From the NCBI RefSeq assembly GCF_004193775.1, contig NC_041019.1, forward strand, positions 13,735,020 through 13,799,019: DNA of 64,000 nt, given 5' to 3'. Positions 1-10,990 of the stretch are shown here, piece after piece. Within the stretch, counting starts at the first letter, position 1. Each line of letters begins with the position of its first letter. The notes below the pieces were generated by a model. That model was given only the letters and a program-made list of their open reading frames with translations, did not search any database and had not been told where the DNA came from. The DNA is from Glycine soja. Its lineage: Eukaryota > Streptophyta > Magnoliopsida > Fabales > Fabaceae. Both the position numbers and the translations under genes were made by a program.

Positions 1-2
1 CA

Positions 3-460
3 ATCCCAACTGAAATTGGTAATCTTCCCAAACTCACTCATCTCAATTTGTCTAGAAATTACCTTGATGGTGCCACACCTCTTTCACTAGGAAATCTTAT
101 CCTATTACAGAGCCTAGTCATATCTTGCAACATCGTTCAAGGTTCCATTCCCTATGAATTGGTGTCCTTGAAAAATCTTACTGTCTTAGATTTATCTCAC
201 AACAAATCAATGCAACCTTGCCCATTTACCTTACAAATCTCACATTATTACAAAAGCTTGACATATCCCACAATTTATTTGGTTCCCTAAAACCCTTGTT
301 AAGCCATGCATGGCTAACCAACATTCAACCTCAGTCACAACCTCAAGCATTGCACATGCTCTGTATCTTCATCATGACTGCACCCTTCCAATAGTGCACA
401 GAGACATATCAGCCAGCAATGTCTTGGTTAACTCAGAGTGGGAGCATTGTTATATATGTC
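3..460 (+). pseudogene. LRR receptor-like kinase relic
   Basis: The frame opening at base 3 reads leucine-rich repeats (IPTEIGNLPKLTHLNLS, then LKNLTVLDLSHN near 165-200). The frame slips near 205-240, after which another frame continues the repeat as NLTLLQKLDISHN. From about 340 the frame reads IAHALYLHHDC and HRDISASNVL, the catalytic loop (subdomain VIb) of a plant receptor kinase, with its Asp and Asn present. The transmembrane segment, the ATP-binding lobe and everything after the catalytic loop are missing, so the LRR part is joined almost directly to mid-kinase. The 5' part lies outside the window. It resembles LRR-XII/MIK2-type receptor kinases; the exact subfamily is inference. It is a dead fragment, perhaps captured by the neighbouring CACTA element. 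Confidence 0.8.
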
Positions 461-1115
461 CAACTCTAAATGTATATTTTGCTGGGAAGAAGAAAAATAC
501 AAGGAATCAAATGCCATGAATATGATAGGTGGGTGATGTCCCAGTCTCATTCAGGACTTGATAATTCCAGGTGTTTCTGCCTGAAGAGACACATAGTGTT
601 TAACATCACCAATGTCAACACTGTGCAAACCCATTGGAACTCTCCTTGTCCTAGACCTGTCAACCATGCACAATACCTTACAAACATGAATGTTGACATT
701 CACTTGTTGTTGGGCCTTGGCGGGAACACACAATGATAAAAGAAAATTCATAACACCTACCTAGCTACCCATGAAGCATGCAAAGGACACTATGAATTAC
801 CTTGTTGTGAGACCCTGTCAGCTGTCTAAACGGACTGCAAAGTGAGCACCCCAAACGGACATTGCAATGACCACAAGTTTCACAAACCAAACCCTTCCAG
901 CAAAAATATTGAAAAATAATTGTAGTGAGCACAAGTTCCCCAAACTCACTCATGGTACTCAATACAACATGATAAAGAGAAGAAAGAGTCGTGAAACATA
1001 CCTAGATGTTAAGCAGTGTGACGCTCAATTAGGTTGTAGAGACAAACAGTCATGAAGAAGAACCTTCGATGGAGAAGACCAAAGCGTGAGCAAAATAGGA
1101 CTTGTGTTCTGATAT
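461..1115. other. Unassigned stretch, possibly CACTA interior
   Basis: No gene is recognisable. Open frames are under 90 codons and resemble nothing known to me. It lies between the kinase relic and a CACTA terminus and could be the inner part of that element, whose other end is not visible in the window. Confidence 0.3.
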
Positions 1116-1485
1116 TTTAAAATGTATTTCCAACATCGGTTATCAATACGAAACCAATTTTAACTAAATGATGTTAACTTTAACATCGATTTTCAAGAAG
1201 AAACTGATGTTAACCTATCTTACATTAACATCGGTTTTCTGAAAAACTGATGTTAATTAACTGACATTAACATCGGTTGTTGAAAAACTGATGTTAACAT
1301 CAAATAGGTAAAATCGATTTTTCAACAACCGATGTTAACGTCAGTAAATTAACATCGGTTTTCTAGAAAACCGATGTTAACCACTATACATTAATTACAA
1401 TTATGCCACCGCATTTACCTTAACATTTGTTTTTGTCAAAACCAATGTTAAAATGACGATGTTAAATCTACTTTTTCTAGTAGTG
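1116..1485. mobile_element. CACTA transposon terminus with subterminal repeats
   Basis: The segment ends at 1485 with ...TTTTTCTAGTAGTG. Its complement, CACTACTAGAAAAA, is a typical plant CACTA terminal inverted repeat. Internally there are many direct and inverted copies of ACATCGGTT / AACCGATGT, as expected for the subterminal transposase-binding repeats of CACTA elements. The terminus abuts the last codons of nsLTP copy A. The opposite end was not found. Confidence 0.75.
1225..1380. repeat. Long inverted repeat inside CACTA terminus
   Basis: Bases 1225-1292 and 1312-1380 are near-complementary arms of about 68 bp with a loop of about 19 bases. Each arm also contains smaller palindromes built on AACATCGGTT...AACCGATGTT. 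RNA from here could fold into a hairpin of about 155 bases. Confidence 0.75.
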
Positions 1486-1486
1486 C

Positions 1487-1821
1487 CCAATACATAACTC
1501 TATAGAAAAAGAAAGCTTAATCCAACAAACATTAGGAAGGCTTTTAATTTTTTCTTCTTTAATCTTCAAAAATGGTCCAGCAACCCACAACAATTGCAAA
1601 GATCTCTTATACCATGACCTGTGGCCATGGCTTTGTCAAACACAGAAGTTGCTGCTTTACAACAATCAGAAGTTGGATTGGGTTTAATATTCCCCATATA
1701 AGGCCCACAAAAGGTGAGTAATGATTCATCCCCATGGGATTTGACATACAGTGAATGTTGTTGCTGCCAAACCATATGCCATAACAAACATGACTAGAGC
1801 CAAAACTTTCTTCTCTCCCAT
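1487..1821 (-). pseudogene. nsLTP-like gene copy A, frameshifted
   Basis: This is a diverged first member of the array. It starts MGEKKVLALVMFVMAYGLAA, matching the signal peptide of the intact copies. An 11-nt deletion near 1734-1738 removes the codons around the first motif cysteine and shifts the frame, giving a stop soon after. A second 1-nt loss near 1587-1596 breaks the frame after the CNC motif. The 3' end is cut at 1486 by the CACTA terminus, which removes the last codon or so and the stop. Residue 26 is Cys instead of Ser. It is clearly non-functional as an 8-cysteine protein. Confidence 0.85.
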
Positions 1822-2160
1822 CTTATCTTGAATATGTATACAACTTTGTTTTCAGTATTATGGAGTTTTGATGAACAACTCATAGTACAATATTACTTAT
1901 TTATAGACTTGATATTATGTTTAAGAATAATTCTAAATCCTTTTGCAATATCTTTCGGTTTCCTTTTTTTACATATAACTTTTCAGTTTCCTTCCTTTAT
2001 ATGGTAAATATTAAATTTTGAAAATAATGACAATTGAATTATTTCCTGTGAATTCAATATCCCTTATATAACTCTTATTCTAAAGTTGAATCGGTTGACA
2101 CAGTTAATCCATATATATCGGCAACTGTTTTGTACGTTGGTTTTTTGGACATTGGCTATT
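1822..2160 (-). promoter_or_regulatory. Promoter region of copy A
   Basis: A TATA box (TATAAATA, minus strand, 1898-1905) lies 84 bp upstream of the start codon. The divergent plus-strand TATA box present in the other copies is missing here because of a local deletion near 2140-2170. Confidence 0.6.
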
Positions 2161-2393
2161 GTCACAACACAATGTTTTTTATTCTCTTCTCTTTCCAACT
2201 TTTAAGTTTATATTCCTAACATTAAATGTATTTTTATTGATAAAATAATCAGTAAAAATATAATATGAAATGAAAGTAATATTACAAAATTTAATATCTA
2301 GGTGCATTTTTTATTAAATTAATTAAATATTAAATTAAGTTAAATTAAATCTATTTGTCTATACTATATACTTCCTCTGATCCTTATTATAAG

Positions 2394-2952
2394 TAGACAT
2401 GGCAATGGGGCGGGTCAGAGACGGATATTGCCTCCCCAGTCCTCGACCCCGATTCTCCAACATATACATGTACCTATCCCCTCGATACCAGATGGGTTAA
2501 AATTTATTATCCCATTCCTGTACCCGTCGGGTATCGGGTATCCCGTCCCCGCCCCATCCCTGGTTGATATGTGTAAAAAAAGTTTTTTTTTTGTGAAAAA
2601 ATTATATTGAAAATCTGATTTTTTAAAAAAATAATTTTTACACATTTATTTTTAACTACTTGTATTATCAATGCATTTGTCTATAAAAATCATCAAGAAA
2701 AGAATAAATTATGCAAAAATTATAAAAAAATTACCAAGTAATTAATAAAATTTTAATAATTTCATCATCGGGATGGATATGGGAATGGGTATGGGATGGG
2801 TAGTGACATCCCCGTCCTGACCCTTATCCCGATTAAAAAAGTCGGGTAATCTCCAAACCCGAACTCGTACTCAGTCAACTCTGGTATTCCCCATCAAGAT
2901 CGGGATGTGTTTGGGTGGATACCCATAGGTATGAGTTTCATTGTCATGCCTA
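2394..2952. mobile_element. hAT-type MITE (559 bp)
   Basis: It is flanked by perfect 8-bp direct repeats ATTATAAG (2386-2393 and 2953-2960). The ends are imperfect inverted repeats: TAGACATGGCAATG at the left and the complement of ...CATTGTCATGCCTA at the right. The 8-bp duplication and TAGnnnTGnCAA-type ends are hallmarks of plant hAT elements. The body is rich in CCCGTC/GGGTATGGG motifs with no coding capacity. The other units have the empty site (near 8911-8919 in unit 1), confirming an insertion. Confidence 0.85.
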
Positions 2953-2960
2953 ATTATAAG

Positions 2961-4390
2961 ATTCAATTAACAAATTCGCTCATATAAAAGAATTTGGTTA
3001 ATTTAATTGAAAGTATTAAATTTGTCTTAAATTAGTAATTTTTTAAACCTATCACATTAAAGAAAAGTAACAAACATAAATGAGTTATGTTTCTCTCTTA
3101 TCATGTTATTTTGGAACTATGTTAATGAAGGATATTTTTATAAAATAAATAATTAATACATACCAAATTGTACATTAGGCATTATAAAAAGGATCGATAT
3201 ACTTTTAATTTGGACATTATAATAAGATGTAGTGGGAGTAAAAAGTTACTTGTGTCATTCTCTAGAGCAATTCTGCATGGAATTTGTCCCACTTGGCAAC
3301 ACCAACACATTTTCCTTTTTATACCTGTGAGCCTCAAATCCATTTGCTTACAATTCAATATTAACGGCAAATTATATATGACATAATGAGAAAGTTAATC
3401 TTTATGGTATCTTATATTAAGATTATTTTAAACTAAAGCAAATATCAAATTTAAAATTAATTAACAAAAAAAAAAAACAAATGAAAAATTAATAAATTTT
3501 TATAGTTAAGGGTTTTTTTATCCATATTAATTTGAAATTCAATCGAGATAAGTAAAGGCTAACCAATAATTATTTCCACTAACGATTGAAACCGGATACT
3601 ATCCAAATGATTTAATCTTACCTTCAGCACACTAATCACTTGTGTCAAATTATTTGATTATTTGTATAATTATTGTAATTGCGTATAATTATAATTAAAT
3701 AAATTAATTGAAAAATAATTAATTATATTTAATATTATTCAAAGAAATTTAATTATTTAAATGGAAAGTTGAAATTTCTTTTCCATAAATTATAAATTTA
3801 GGAAAATCAAAGCAAAATACCTATTGAGTAATTATGTATGTGAGTACATGTATATAGTTTGATATATTTTATTCTCTTCAATTGCATCCACAAATATGTA
3901 ATGTAATTAATAATGTTGATTTTTGGCTTTTTATTCTACTCATGTTGTTGATTGGTTGTAAAGGAAAAATTTTTGTTCTTCTCAATTTACTCATTTTGCA
4001 CTATTATATATGGCTGCGAAATTGTTGAAGATTTTGTAGTAGATCATTTTCAACACATTTTTATTTATTTTTAGATGGTGAATCCCTATCTTATTTTTTG
4101 CCTAAAAAGTAGCTTATAATTTATTTTGAAATTATTATTTTTTTACATTCTTTTAGATTTTACAATTTCTTGCATGAAAACACCATAGAGGTATTAAGTG
4201 TTATCCTGTCTCACTAATTTGGGAGCTGAATCTTTTTTATCTTGGTTTGAATTTGAAAAACACAATGTCATTTAGTGTCTGTCACAAAAAGTCAAATATT
4301 AATTGTTGATATAAGAAAATACCAAATATTGTTAATAGAAGTGCATTAAAATTTTATTTTAAGCTTTTAATGTGTCTTTTTAAGACTACA
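2961..4390. other. AT-rich flank of copy A
   Basis: Bases 2961 to about 3870 are homologous to the upstream arm of the nsLTP gene in units 2, 6 and 7 (for example 16256-17060). From about 3870 to 4390 the sequence is unique in the window and AT-rich, with no gene, RNA or element I can recognise. Confidence 0.6.
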
Positions 4391-4812
4391 GGGAGCAAAA
4401 ATTTGAGAATAGGCCATATATTTATTTTTAATGACATTCTACATCGGTTATGTAATAAACGATATAGAAAGTGAGTATACAACATCGATCACAGGAAAAT
4501 CAAATATGGAAAAGAAACTTTCAACATCGGTTTTAGAAAAAGCCGATGTTGTAAACACTATACCACATTGGTTTTGACAGAACTGATATAGAAAATTTCT
4601 TTTCTACATTGGTTTTCGTTGAATCAATTTTGTTTTGTTGTTATACCACATTGATTTTGGAGATAACCGATGTAGATTGGGGTTTTGAACATCGAGTTTT
4701 ATAATTGATGTCGAAAATGACAAACTTTTAACAACGATCATTTCAATATTGGTTCAAAATTGATGTTGAATGTATTCTTGAACCGATGTTAAAAGTATAT
4801 TTTCTAGTAATG
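4391..4812. mobile_element. Decayed CACTA terminus
   Basis: It contains scattered ACATCGGTT/AACCGATGT subterminal motifs, including a small palindrome near 4527-4553, and ends TTTTCTAGTAATG at 4812, a one-base variant of the CACTA end at 1485. Its last 52 or so bases (4761-4812) recur at the start of four other units, so this is probably the ancestral left boundary of the tandem array. Confidence 0.65.
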
Positions 4813-6669
4813 CATGCTAGCTTGTTAAAGTAGTTGGTTTCCAATCTATATCACTCGTCAAATTCATTGGATCCATAATTAAAAACTTTCTCCACTTACC
4901 TACCCAAAATGTGTCATCATTAATTGTCAATCAACTAAATTAAGGAAAAGAAAATGATAAGCCAAGAAGAGAAACAATGAGCAAATGAAACATTTGTGAA
5001 AGTGTTAATTTTGTTTATCAGCGCTTCCCTATAATAGCATGTATGTAATTGTTTAGCAACAAACATTATAAAAAATTACATCGCAAAATATATCACATGT
5101 TTGTAGTGTAACCAAACATTAAAATAGGATTTGAAACCTTTTCACCAATCAACACCATATCAGTGCTAATAAAAGTTTTCCTCTTATAAATGCAATGAGT
5201 GTCCCACATTCTTGAAGATTGAACCTTAATGATTTTTCCATCAATTGTTGGAGAAAGGTTTTTGTGTAAAGTATATATGTCAAAAGGGTTAAAGAAATGT
5301 TAACTTTATAAAATATGATCTTGTAAACAACAAAAAACTTTTTGCTAACATTTTTGGTAGTAACTATCATCATGTTCGAAGTAAGCATTGTTTTTTTATA
5401 TCGATTACTGGTGAGAGTTTCCATGATTTTCTTATTATTATTGGAAGTAATCATTGATAAAAATGTTTTAAAAAAAATCATATATAAAAAGTATGCAAAA
5501 TACTAGAAAGGAACAATTTCTTGTGAAAAAGTGATTTTGATATTTATCATGTTTGTGAAGTAACTAAAAAAAATAGACACTCCAGTAATAATAACATAAC
5601 GTTCATGTACTTTTTTCTCTAGCTAACTTATTATGATATAACATAACGTTTCTTTAATAACAAACTATTGACATCATTGAATTAAGAAAAAACACATGCA
5701 GAGGAAATATTTATAATTATAGTTTTAAGCATATAACGGGTACTTGGTAATTTGAATCATGTATTGTAATAAAAAAACAATTATCGGCGGCATGATCGAG
5801 TTGCGCTTTCATGCATTTTCCATTTTCTTTTCTTTTTTTATCCATCTGCAAGGGAATAAAAAAATGCACCAAACCCCTTCTACTTCTTTATAAATAAGAA
5901 ATGTGCATTAGAAATAAAAATCAAGAGTTGTGGGTTTTTTTTTCCAGCACGGCTAAATAGTATAAATGATTCTGCAAGTATTTTTTGTTTGAAACAGTAG
6001 TTGTTTCAATATAAATGGTTTAAATGTTAATTAAAGAATTTTAAAAAGTCTTTGTCTTAAATTTATGACGGATGTGCATTCTTTCCTTTTAAGACCTTCA
6101 AATTCAATAAATTTGTTTCTTATTAATATTTTGTCTGTTTCACTTTGGGTTGTTTTAACCAAAATTGTTAACAATTGATAATTTGATTATTTAACCCTTT
6201 TGGGAATCATTTAATTTTTTTAAAAAAACCAATAATGAATGATGCTATTTCATAACTTTTTTGTTCATATTTATTCAAATCTCAAATACTAAATAAAAAA
6301 TTAATTTTAATAATAATAATATTAAATAGTAACGCTTTATTTATTATAATATTTTAAATTAATATTTTAGAATAGAAATTAAATAATAAATTATAATATG
6401 TCTATATTAGTATTATTATTATTTGAAAAATGTAAAAAAAATTTGTACAATGTTTTTTTCTAAAATTTTTAAGATTTTATGTTTATTCAAGTCTCGAATA
6501 CTAAATTAAATATTAATTTTAATCATAATAGTAATGAGTAGTAATATTTCATTTATTATATTTTTTAAAATAAATTTTTTGTTTTAGAAATTAAATAATA
6601 AATTATTATATATGTCTGTACCTATAGTAAACCAAATCAGCAGCTATTGAAAAATTAGAATTTTGATTT
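4813..6669. other. Unit left arm with orphan TATA box
   Basis: No intact gene is visible. A minus-strand 110-codon open frame (5149-5481) is broken in the other units and looks fortuitous. A plus-strand promoter-like element is conserved in units 1-6: TATAAATA at 5889-5896, with counterparts at 13269, 20314, 28405, 36595 and 49814, preceded by a C-rich CACCAAACCCCTTC. No open frame follows it. The rest is AT-rich and decays into A/T runs. Confidence 0.5.
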
Positions 6670-7025
6670 CTTTACATATATTATATCCAACAATTCATGG
6701 AAGTTCAAACTTCCTTTACATATAATATAAAGAAGATATCATCCAATGGCTAAAAAAACTCCAACCTTACTTTACATATAATATATCAAATCAATGGTTC
6801 TTGGCAAATTTAAATTTCGATCAAACAACTAAGAAAACTTCAAGCTTTTGTTACATATAGTATATCAAATTAATAGTTATTGGCAAATTAAAGTTTTGAT
6901 CCACCGACTGAAAAAGCATCTTGCTTTATTTACATATAGTATATCAAATCAATAATTTTTTACAAATTAGAAATTCGATCCATTGACTTACTGAAGTCCA
7001 AGTTTCCTTTAAATATAGTATATAG
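6670..7025. repeat. Tandem repeats of about 80 bp, unit 1
   Basis: Diverged repeats are marked by TTTACATATA(A/G)TATATCAAAT, with anchors near 6774, 6853, 6932 and 7013 and two shorter copies before them. Each repeat also carries a GGCAAATT and a TCGATC-like block. It lies about 850 bp downstream of the nsLTP gene, in gene orientation. Confidence 0.75.
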
Positions 7026-7310
7026 ATAGATAAATACGATAATGCAGTATATCATGTCAATATGTCTCTAAAAAAATTTGTTGAACCCTAAAATAAGTAA
7101 ACTATTTATATATCAATAACATGCATAAAAGTAATAATGAGACACAAAATTAATAATTTCAAGTTTTTAAGGGAAGTAGTATAAGGCTTCACTACATTTA
7201 CATTTGTAAAATTGACTTGAGCTACCGGTAGTAAAAAGTGAGTGAGATTAATGACCAAGTAGACACTTGTGGTAAGGTTTCTAACCCAGGGTAAAAATAA
7301 AACAAATATT

Positions 7311-7637
7311 AAAATGAAAGAAAGCAATGAGGTATTTGTTAAAAGACATTACAGCTAAATTTAGCTCATCTTACATAGATCAAGAATAATCATTTCAAAT
7401 TTCAAATGGATAAAAAAAATTAAAATGAAAGAAACCAATGACGTGTTTTTTAAAAGCTATTAAAACTAAATTTAACTGATCTTACACAGATCAAGAATAA
7501 TCATTTTAAATTTCAGATGGATAAAAAATTAAAATGAAAGAAACCAATGACGTGTTTTTTAAAAGCTTTTATAACTAAATTTAGTGATCTTACAAAGATC
7601 AAGAATAATCATTTTAAATTTCAAATGGCTTAAAATA
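7311..7637. repeat. Three 109-bp repeats, unit 1
   Basis: Three consecutive copies start at 7311, 7422 and 7531, each beginning AAAATGAAAGAAA. Each contains GATCTTACA(C/T/A)AGATC, a short inverted repeat around GATC, then AAGAATAATCATTT. The array lies about 230 bp past the stop codon of copy B. Confidence 0.85.
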
Positions 7638-7871
7638 AGAATAATTTAAAGGTCAAAATCAAAATTACCTCATTTAAAAAAAAACTAAAACCATATTTAA
7701 TTATATTATTTAATATCAAAACACTAGTCAAACTTTCACTTGAATCAATCTCAATGAGCATGGTTGGATTTCTTGTATCATGAATTGTGCTTTCTCTCAT
7801 TCAATAACCATCAGTACGTCTAAATAAATACATAAATCAATTATTTTTTGGGTTAGGGGAAGGGACATTTA

Positions 7872-8223
7872 TTAGCCCTCAATACATAACTCCATAGTAA
7901 AAGAAAGCTTAATCCGACAAACATCGGGAAGGCTTAGCATTTTTTCTTTTTGAAACCTCAAAACTGGTCCAGCAACCCGCAGGCAATTGCAAAGATCTCT
8001 TATACCTTGACCCGTGGCCATGGCTTTGTCAAACAGAAGTTGCTGCTTTACAACAATCAGAAGTTGGATTGGGATGGATATTCCCCATATAAGGCCCACA
8101 AAAGGTGAGTAATGATTCATCCCCATTGCATGAAGGAGGGATTTGAGATACAGTGAATGTTGTTGCTGCCAAACCATATGCCATAACAAACATGACTAGA
8201 GCCAAAAATGTCTTTTGTCTCAT
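7872..8223 (-). pseudogene. nsLTP-like gene copy B, 2-nt frameshift
   Basis: It is identical in layout to the intact copies but 352 nt long instead of 354. Loss of two bases of the CACA run near 8033 shifts the frame at codon 64-65, right after the CC pair (SDCCKAATSV), so translation stops at once. The sequence after the shift is still conserved in the other frame (FDKAMATGQGIRDLCNC to the end), so the lesion is recent. Other changes are Gly2 to Arg and Ser110 to Thr. The TATA box is intact. If expressed, the product would be a 64-residue protein with only half of the cysteine motif. Confidence 0.88.
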
Positions 8224-8707
8224 CTTTTCTTGAATATGTATACAACTTTGTTTTCGGTATTATGGAGTTTTGATGAACAACTCGTAGCACAATATTACTT
8301 ATTTATAGACTTGATATTAAGTTTAAGAATAATTCTAAATCCTTTTGCAATATCTTTCGGTTTCCTTTTTGTTACATATAACTTTTTAGTTTCCTTCCTT
8401 TCTATGGTAAATATTAAATTTTGAAAATAATGACAATTGAATTATTTCCTCTGAATTCAATATCTCTTATATAACTCTTATTCTAAAGTTGAATCGGTTG
8501 ACACATGGTTAATTCGTAATTTCATATATATCGGCAACTTTTTTGTACGTAGGTTTTGTTATTCAGTGACTTTATTAGCCATTCTATAACTCCTTATTTT
8601 TGTTTTAAAAGGATTAAAACTCTCTCTTAATTTTTCTCCAATGGACAGAATTGGCAAAATGCACTCTATATAAACTGTAGTAGCTTCAGTCTTCATACAC
8701 CAACACT
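8224..8707. promoter_or_regulatory. Divergent promoter, unit 1
   Basis: The minus-strand TATA box for copy B is at 8300-8307. On the plus strand, TATATAAA at 8667-8674 is followed 34 bp later by ATG at 8708, opening a 15-codon frame (8708-8755). Both elements are repeated in units 2-7. Confidence 0.55.
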
Positions 8708-10173
8708 ATGTTTTTTATTATCTTGCCTTTCCAACTTTTGTGTTTATATTCCTAACATTAAATATATTTTAATCGATAAAAATAACTATTTCAAATATAA
8801 TATTACAAAATTTAATACCTAAGTATATGTTTTTTTATTAAATTATTTAAATATTAAATTAAGTTAAATTAAATCTCTGTATCTATACTATATACTTGCT
8901 CTGGTCCTTATTTTAAGGTTCAATTAACAAATTCGCGCAATAAAACAATTTGGTTAATTTAATTAAAACATTAAATTTGTCTTAAATTAAATTTTTTTAC
9001 ACTTATGGTTTTTAACAAAAAATAAAAAACATTAATGAGTTATGTTTCTCTACTATCATGTTATTTTAGAACTATGTTAATCATGAATATTTTTGTAAAG
9101 AAATAATTAATACATATGAAATTGTATATTGGTCATTATAATAAGGATCGATATACATTTTTAATTTGGACATTATAATAAGGAGTAGAGAGAGTAAAAA
9201 GTTACTTGTCTCATTCTCTAGAGCAATTCTAGGTGGAATTTTGCTCACTTGGCAACACCAACACATTTTCCTTTTACTTTTGCTTACCTGTCAACCTGAA
9301 ATTCATTTGCTTATCATTCAATATTTATGAGAAATTATATATGGCACCATGAGGAAATTAATCTTTATGGTATCTTATATTATGATTATTTTAACATAAA
9401 GTAAATATAAAATTTAAAATTAATAATCAAAATAATTAATGTAAAATTAATAAATTTTTATAATTAAGGGTTTTTTATCCAAATTAATTTGAAATACAAT
9501 ATTGAGGTAAGTAAAAGCTAATCAAGAATTATTGCCACCAAGGATCAAACTCAGGTATTATTTAGACGACTCAACCTTAATTTCAGCATGTTAACCACTT
9601 GTGTTAAATCGTTTGATTAATTTGATAATTTTGCTAACTAAGGTCTGAAATGAATAAATGACATTTTCATTCACCAAGAAAATGATATTTAAGAATATAT
9701 ATTAGTAAATTTATATATATACATATATAAGTACTTACAAAAACATATTATATATATATGCTTAAATATATATTTTTTTCATACCTGAAAAATAGGTCAT
9801 TTTCATATTACAATCTTAAATTTACTTACGGTCAATTACGTATCTGAAAAAAATTTATGTTTCAACGTAGCATCTGTCGTTAGTCTCATTCTGTTAAGTG
9901 ATAAACGTGACAGATAGAATGTCACGTCATTAAGCCTAATCACTTAACAAGTAAGTAGATCCAACCATGTCATTATTTATTATTCATTTTTTTTAAAAAT
10001 CAAATAAAAAAAATTGATTTTCATTTTCGAAGCCTCCATGCCTTTGGTTGTTGTTGCAAATTTTGAACCCTAAAGGAGGCTCTTGGAAATTTTGAACCCT
10101 AACAGTGTTTTTGGTTGATGGGTGGAGGAATGAATGAAAAGGGTAGGCCATCATCGTCGTCCTCATCTCCTGT

Positions 10174-10260
10174 ATGGTGAAGTGCAAATGTCCCACTATT
10201 ATGTTCAAGTCATGCAATGTGAACCATATGGGGAGAAGGCTTTGGAGATGGCCACGCTAG
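10174..10260 (+). pseudogene. GRF-type zinc-finger-like exon fragment
   Basis: The frame reads MVKCKCP, then CNVNH, then GRRLWRWPR. This resembles the plant GRF zinc finger (CxC...NxGRxFxxC) often carried by transposon-related ORFs; here the last Cys position is not Cys. A serine-rich run (about seven Ser) lies just upstream in a different frame, indicating a frameshift. A GTAAG follows the end and could be a decayed splice donor. Homologous pieces are at 18091, 24523, 32713, 46691, 53815 and 59576. Assignment is by eye. Confidence 0.45.
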
Positions 10261-10675
10261 AACGTAAGCAAATGTTGATTTTGTGTTTTGTTTTGGAATT
10301 TATTTTCTTGTGTTGCATGTTTAATTGGTATTGTGAAGTAGGAATCCAATTCCCAGCTCAACCTTCTTCTCAATAGTTGGTAGTTGACACCCTTTAATTC
10401 TTTTGCTTGAATTTCTAATATTTGTTATTGGTGCCTTGTGTTTAGGAGCAAGTTTCTTAAGTGTTTCATTGGCAGATATGTTGTGCCCATGGTGCCCGTA
10501 CAAAATTGAAATTTCTGAAAATTAATGCATGAAGTTGATGTCAATAAGTACAAAATTAATGCATTGACATTGATGCAATTAGTACCATTGTGTGCCTATT
10601 TCTAGGCTTGGCATGTTGCTTTTGATGAGGACCAAAAGCTTTTCTTATAGACAAAATTAAGCATGCATAAAAAAT

Positions 10676-10990
10676 TTACCTTATTGTTTTTGTTTGTACA
10701 TTTGATTTGTGTAATATCATTCTTTTGATGCTGAATAAGACCAGTTTAAACTCCACCTCCTCCACCGAAGCAATATCTGTGACTTCAAAATGTCGATCTC
10801 CTCCCCAAGTAGCTACCCAATTCCCACACTTTGGGTAATGTGAGAAATCATACTTACACCATGTTGTCCTCTCAAGGTTATACAACCAATGATATGTAGC
10901 TTCATTGATGTCCTTAATCTGTTGCATTTTATGTTTCCACAACTGTTCAAAAGTAGCTTTAGCAGCCCCCATGATCAGATCTTTGAGCAT
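10676..10990 (-). pseudogene. MULE transposase remnant, internally deleted
   Basis: The 104-codon frame begins MLKDLIMGAAKATFEQLWKH, continues through YHWLYNLERTTWCKY, then jumps from HYPKC straight to GNWVATWGGDRHFEV. The longer copies in units 3 and 4 have about 210 bp between these points (DILMNNLSKSFN...WIRMYLMNKF), so this copy has an internal in-frame deletion. It is typical of the segment just before the SWIM zinc finger of plant MuDR-type transposases; the catalytic domain and SWIM finger are absent. Confidence 0.7.

Noticed and set aside
5149..5481. 110-codon minus-strand ORF in the left arm of unit 1
   Set aside because: Low-complexity composition, and broken by a 4-bp duplication and other indels in every sister unit; no known domain.
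7106..7327. 73-74-codon minus-strand ORF repeated near the 109-bp repeats (MLSFILIF...)
   Set aside because: Conserved only as much as the surrounding non-coding DNA and has no domain or start context; most likely chance.
6670..7637. Possible CRISPR-like arrays (about 80-bp and 109-bp repeats)
   Set aside because: The repeats are direct, diverged, have no unique spacers, and lie in plant nuclear DNA.
10134..10376. 80-codon plus-strand ORF over the GRF-like exon
   Set aside because: The cysteine-bearing GRF pattern is in another frame; this frame runs through a presumed intron.
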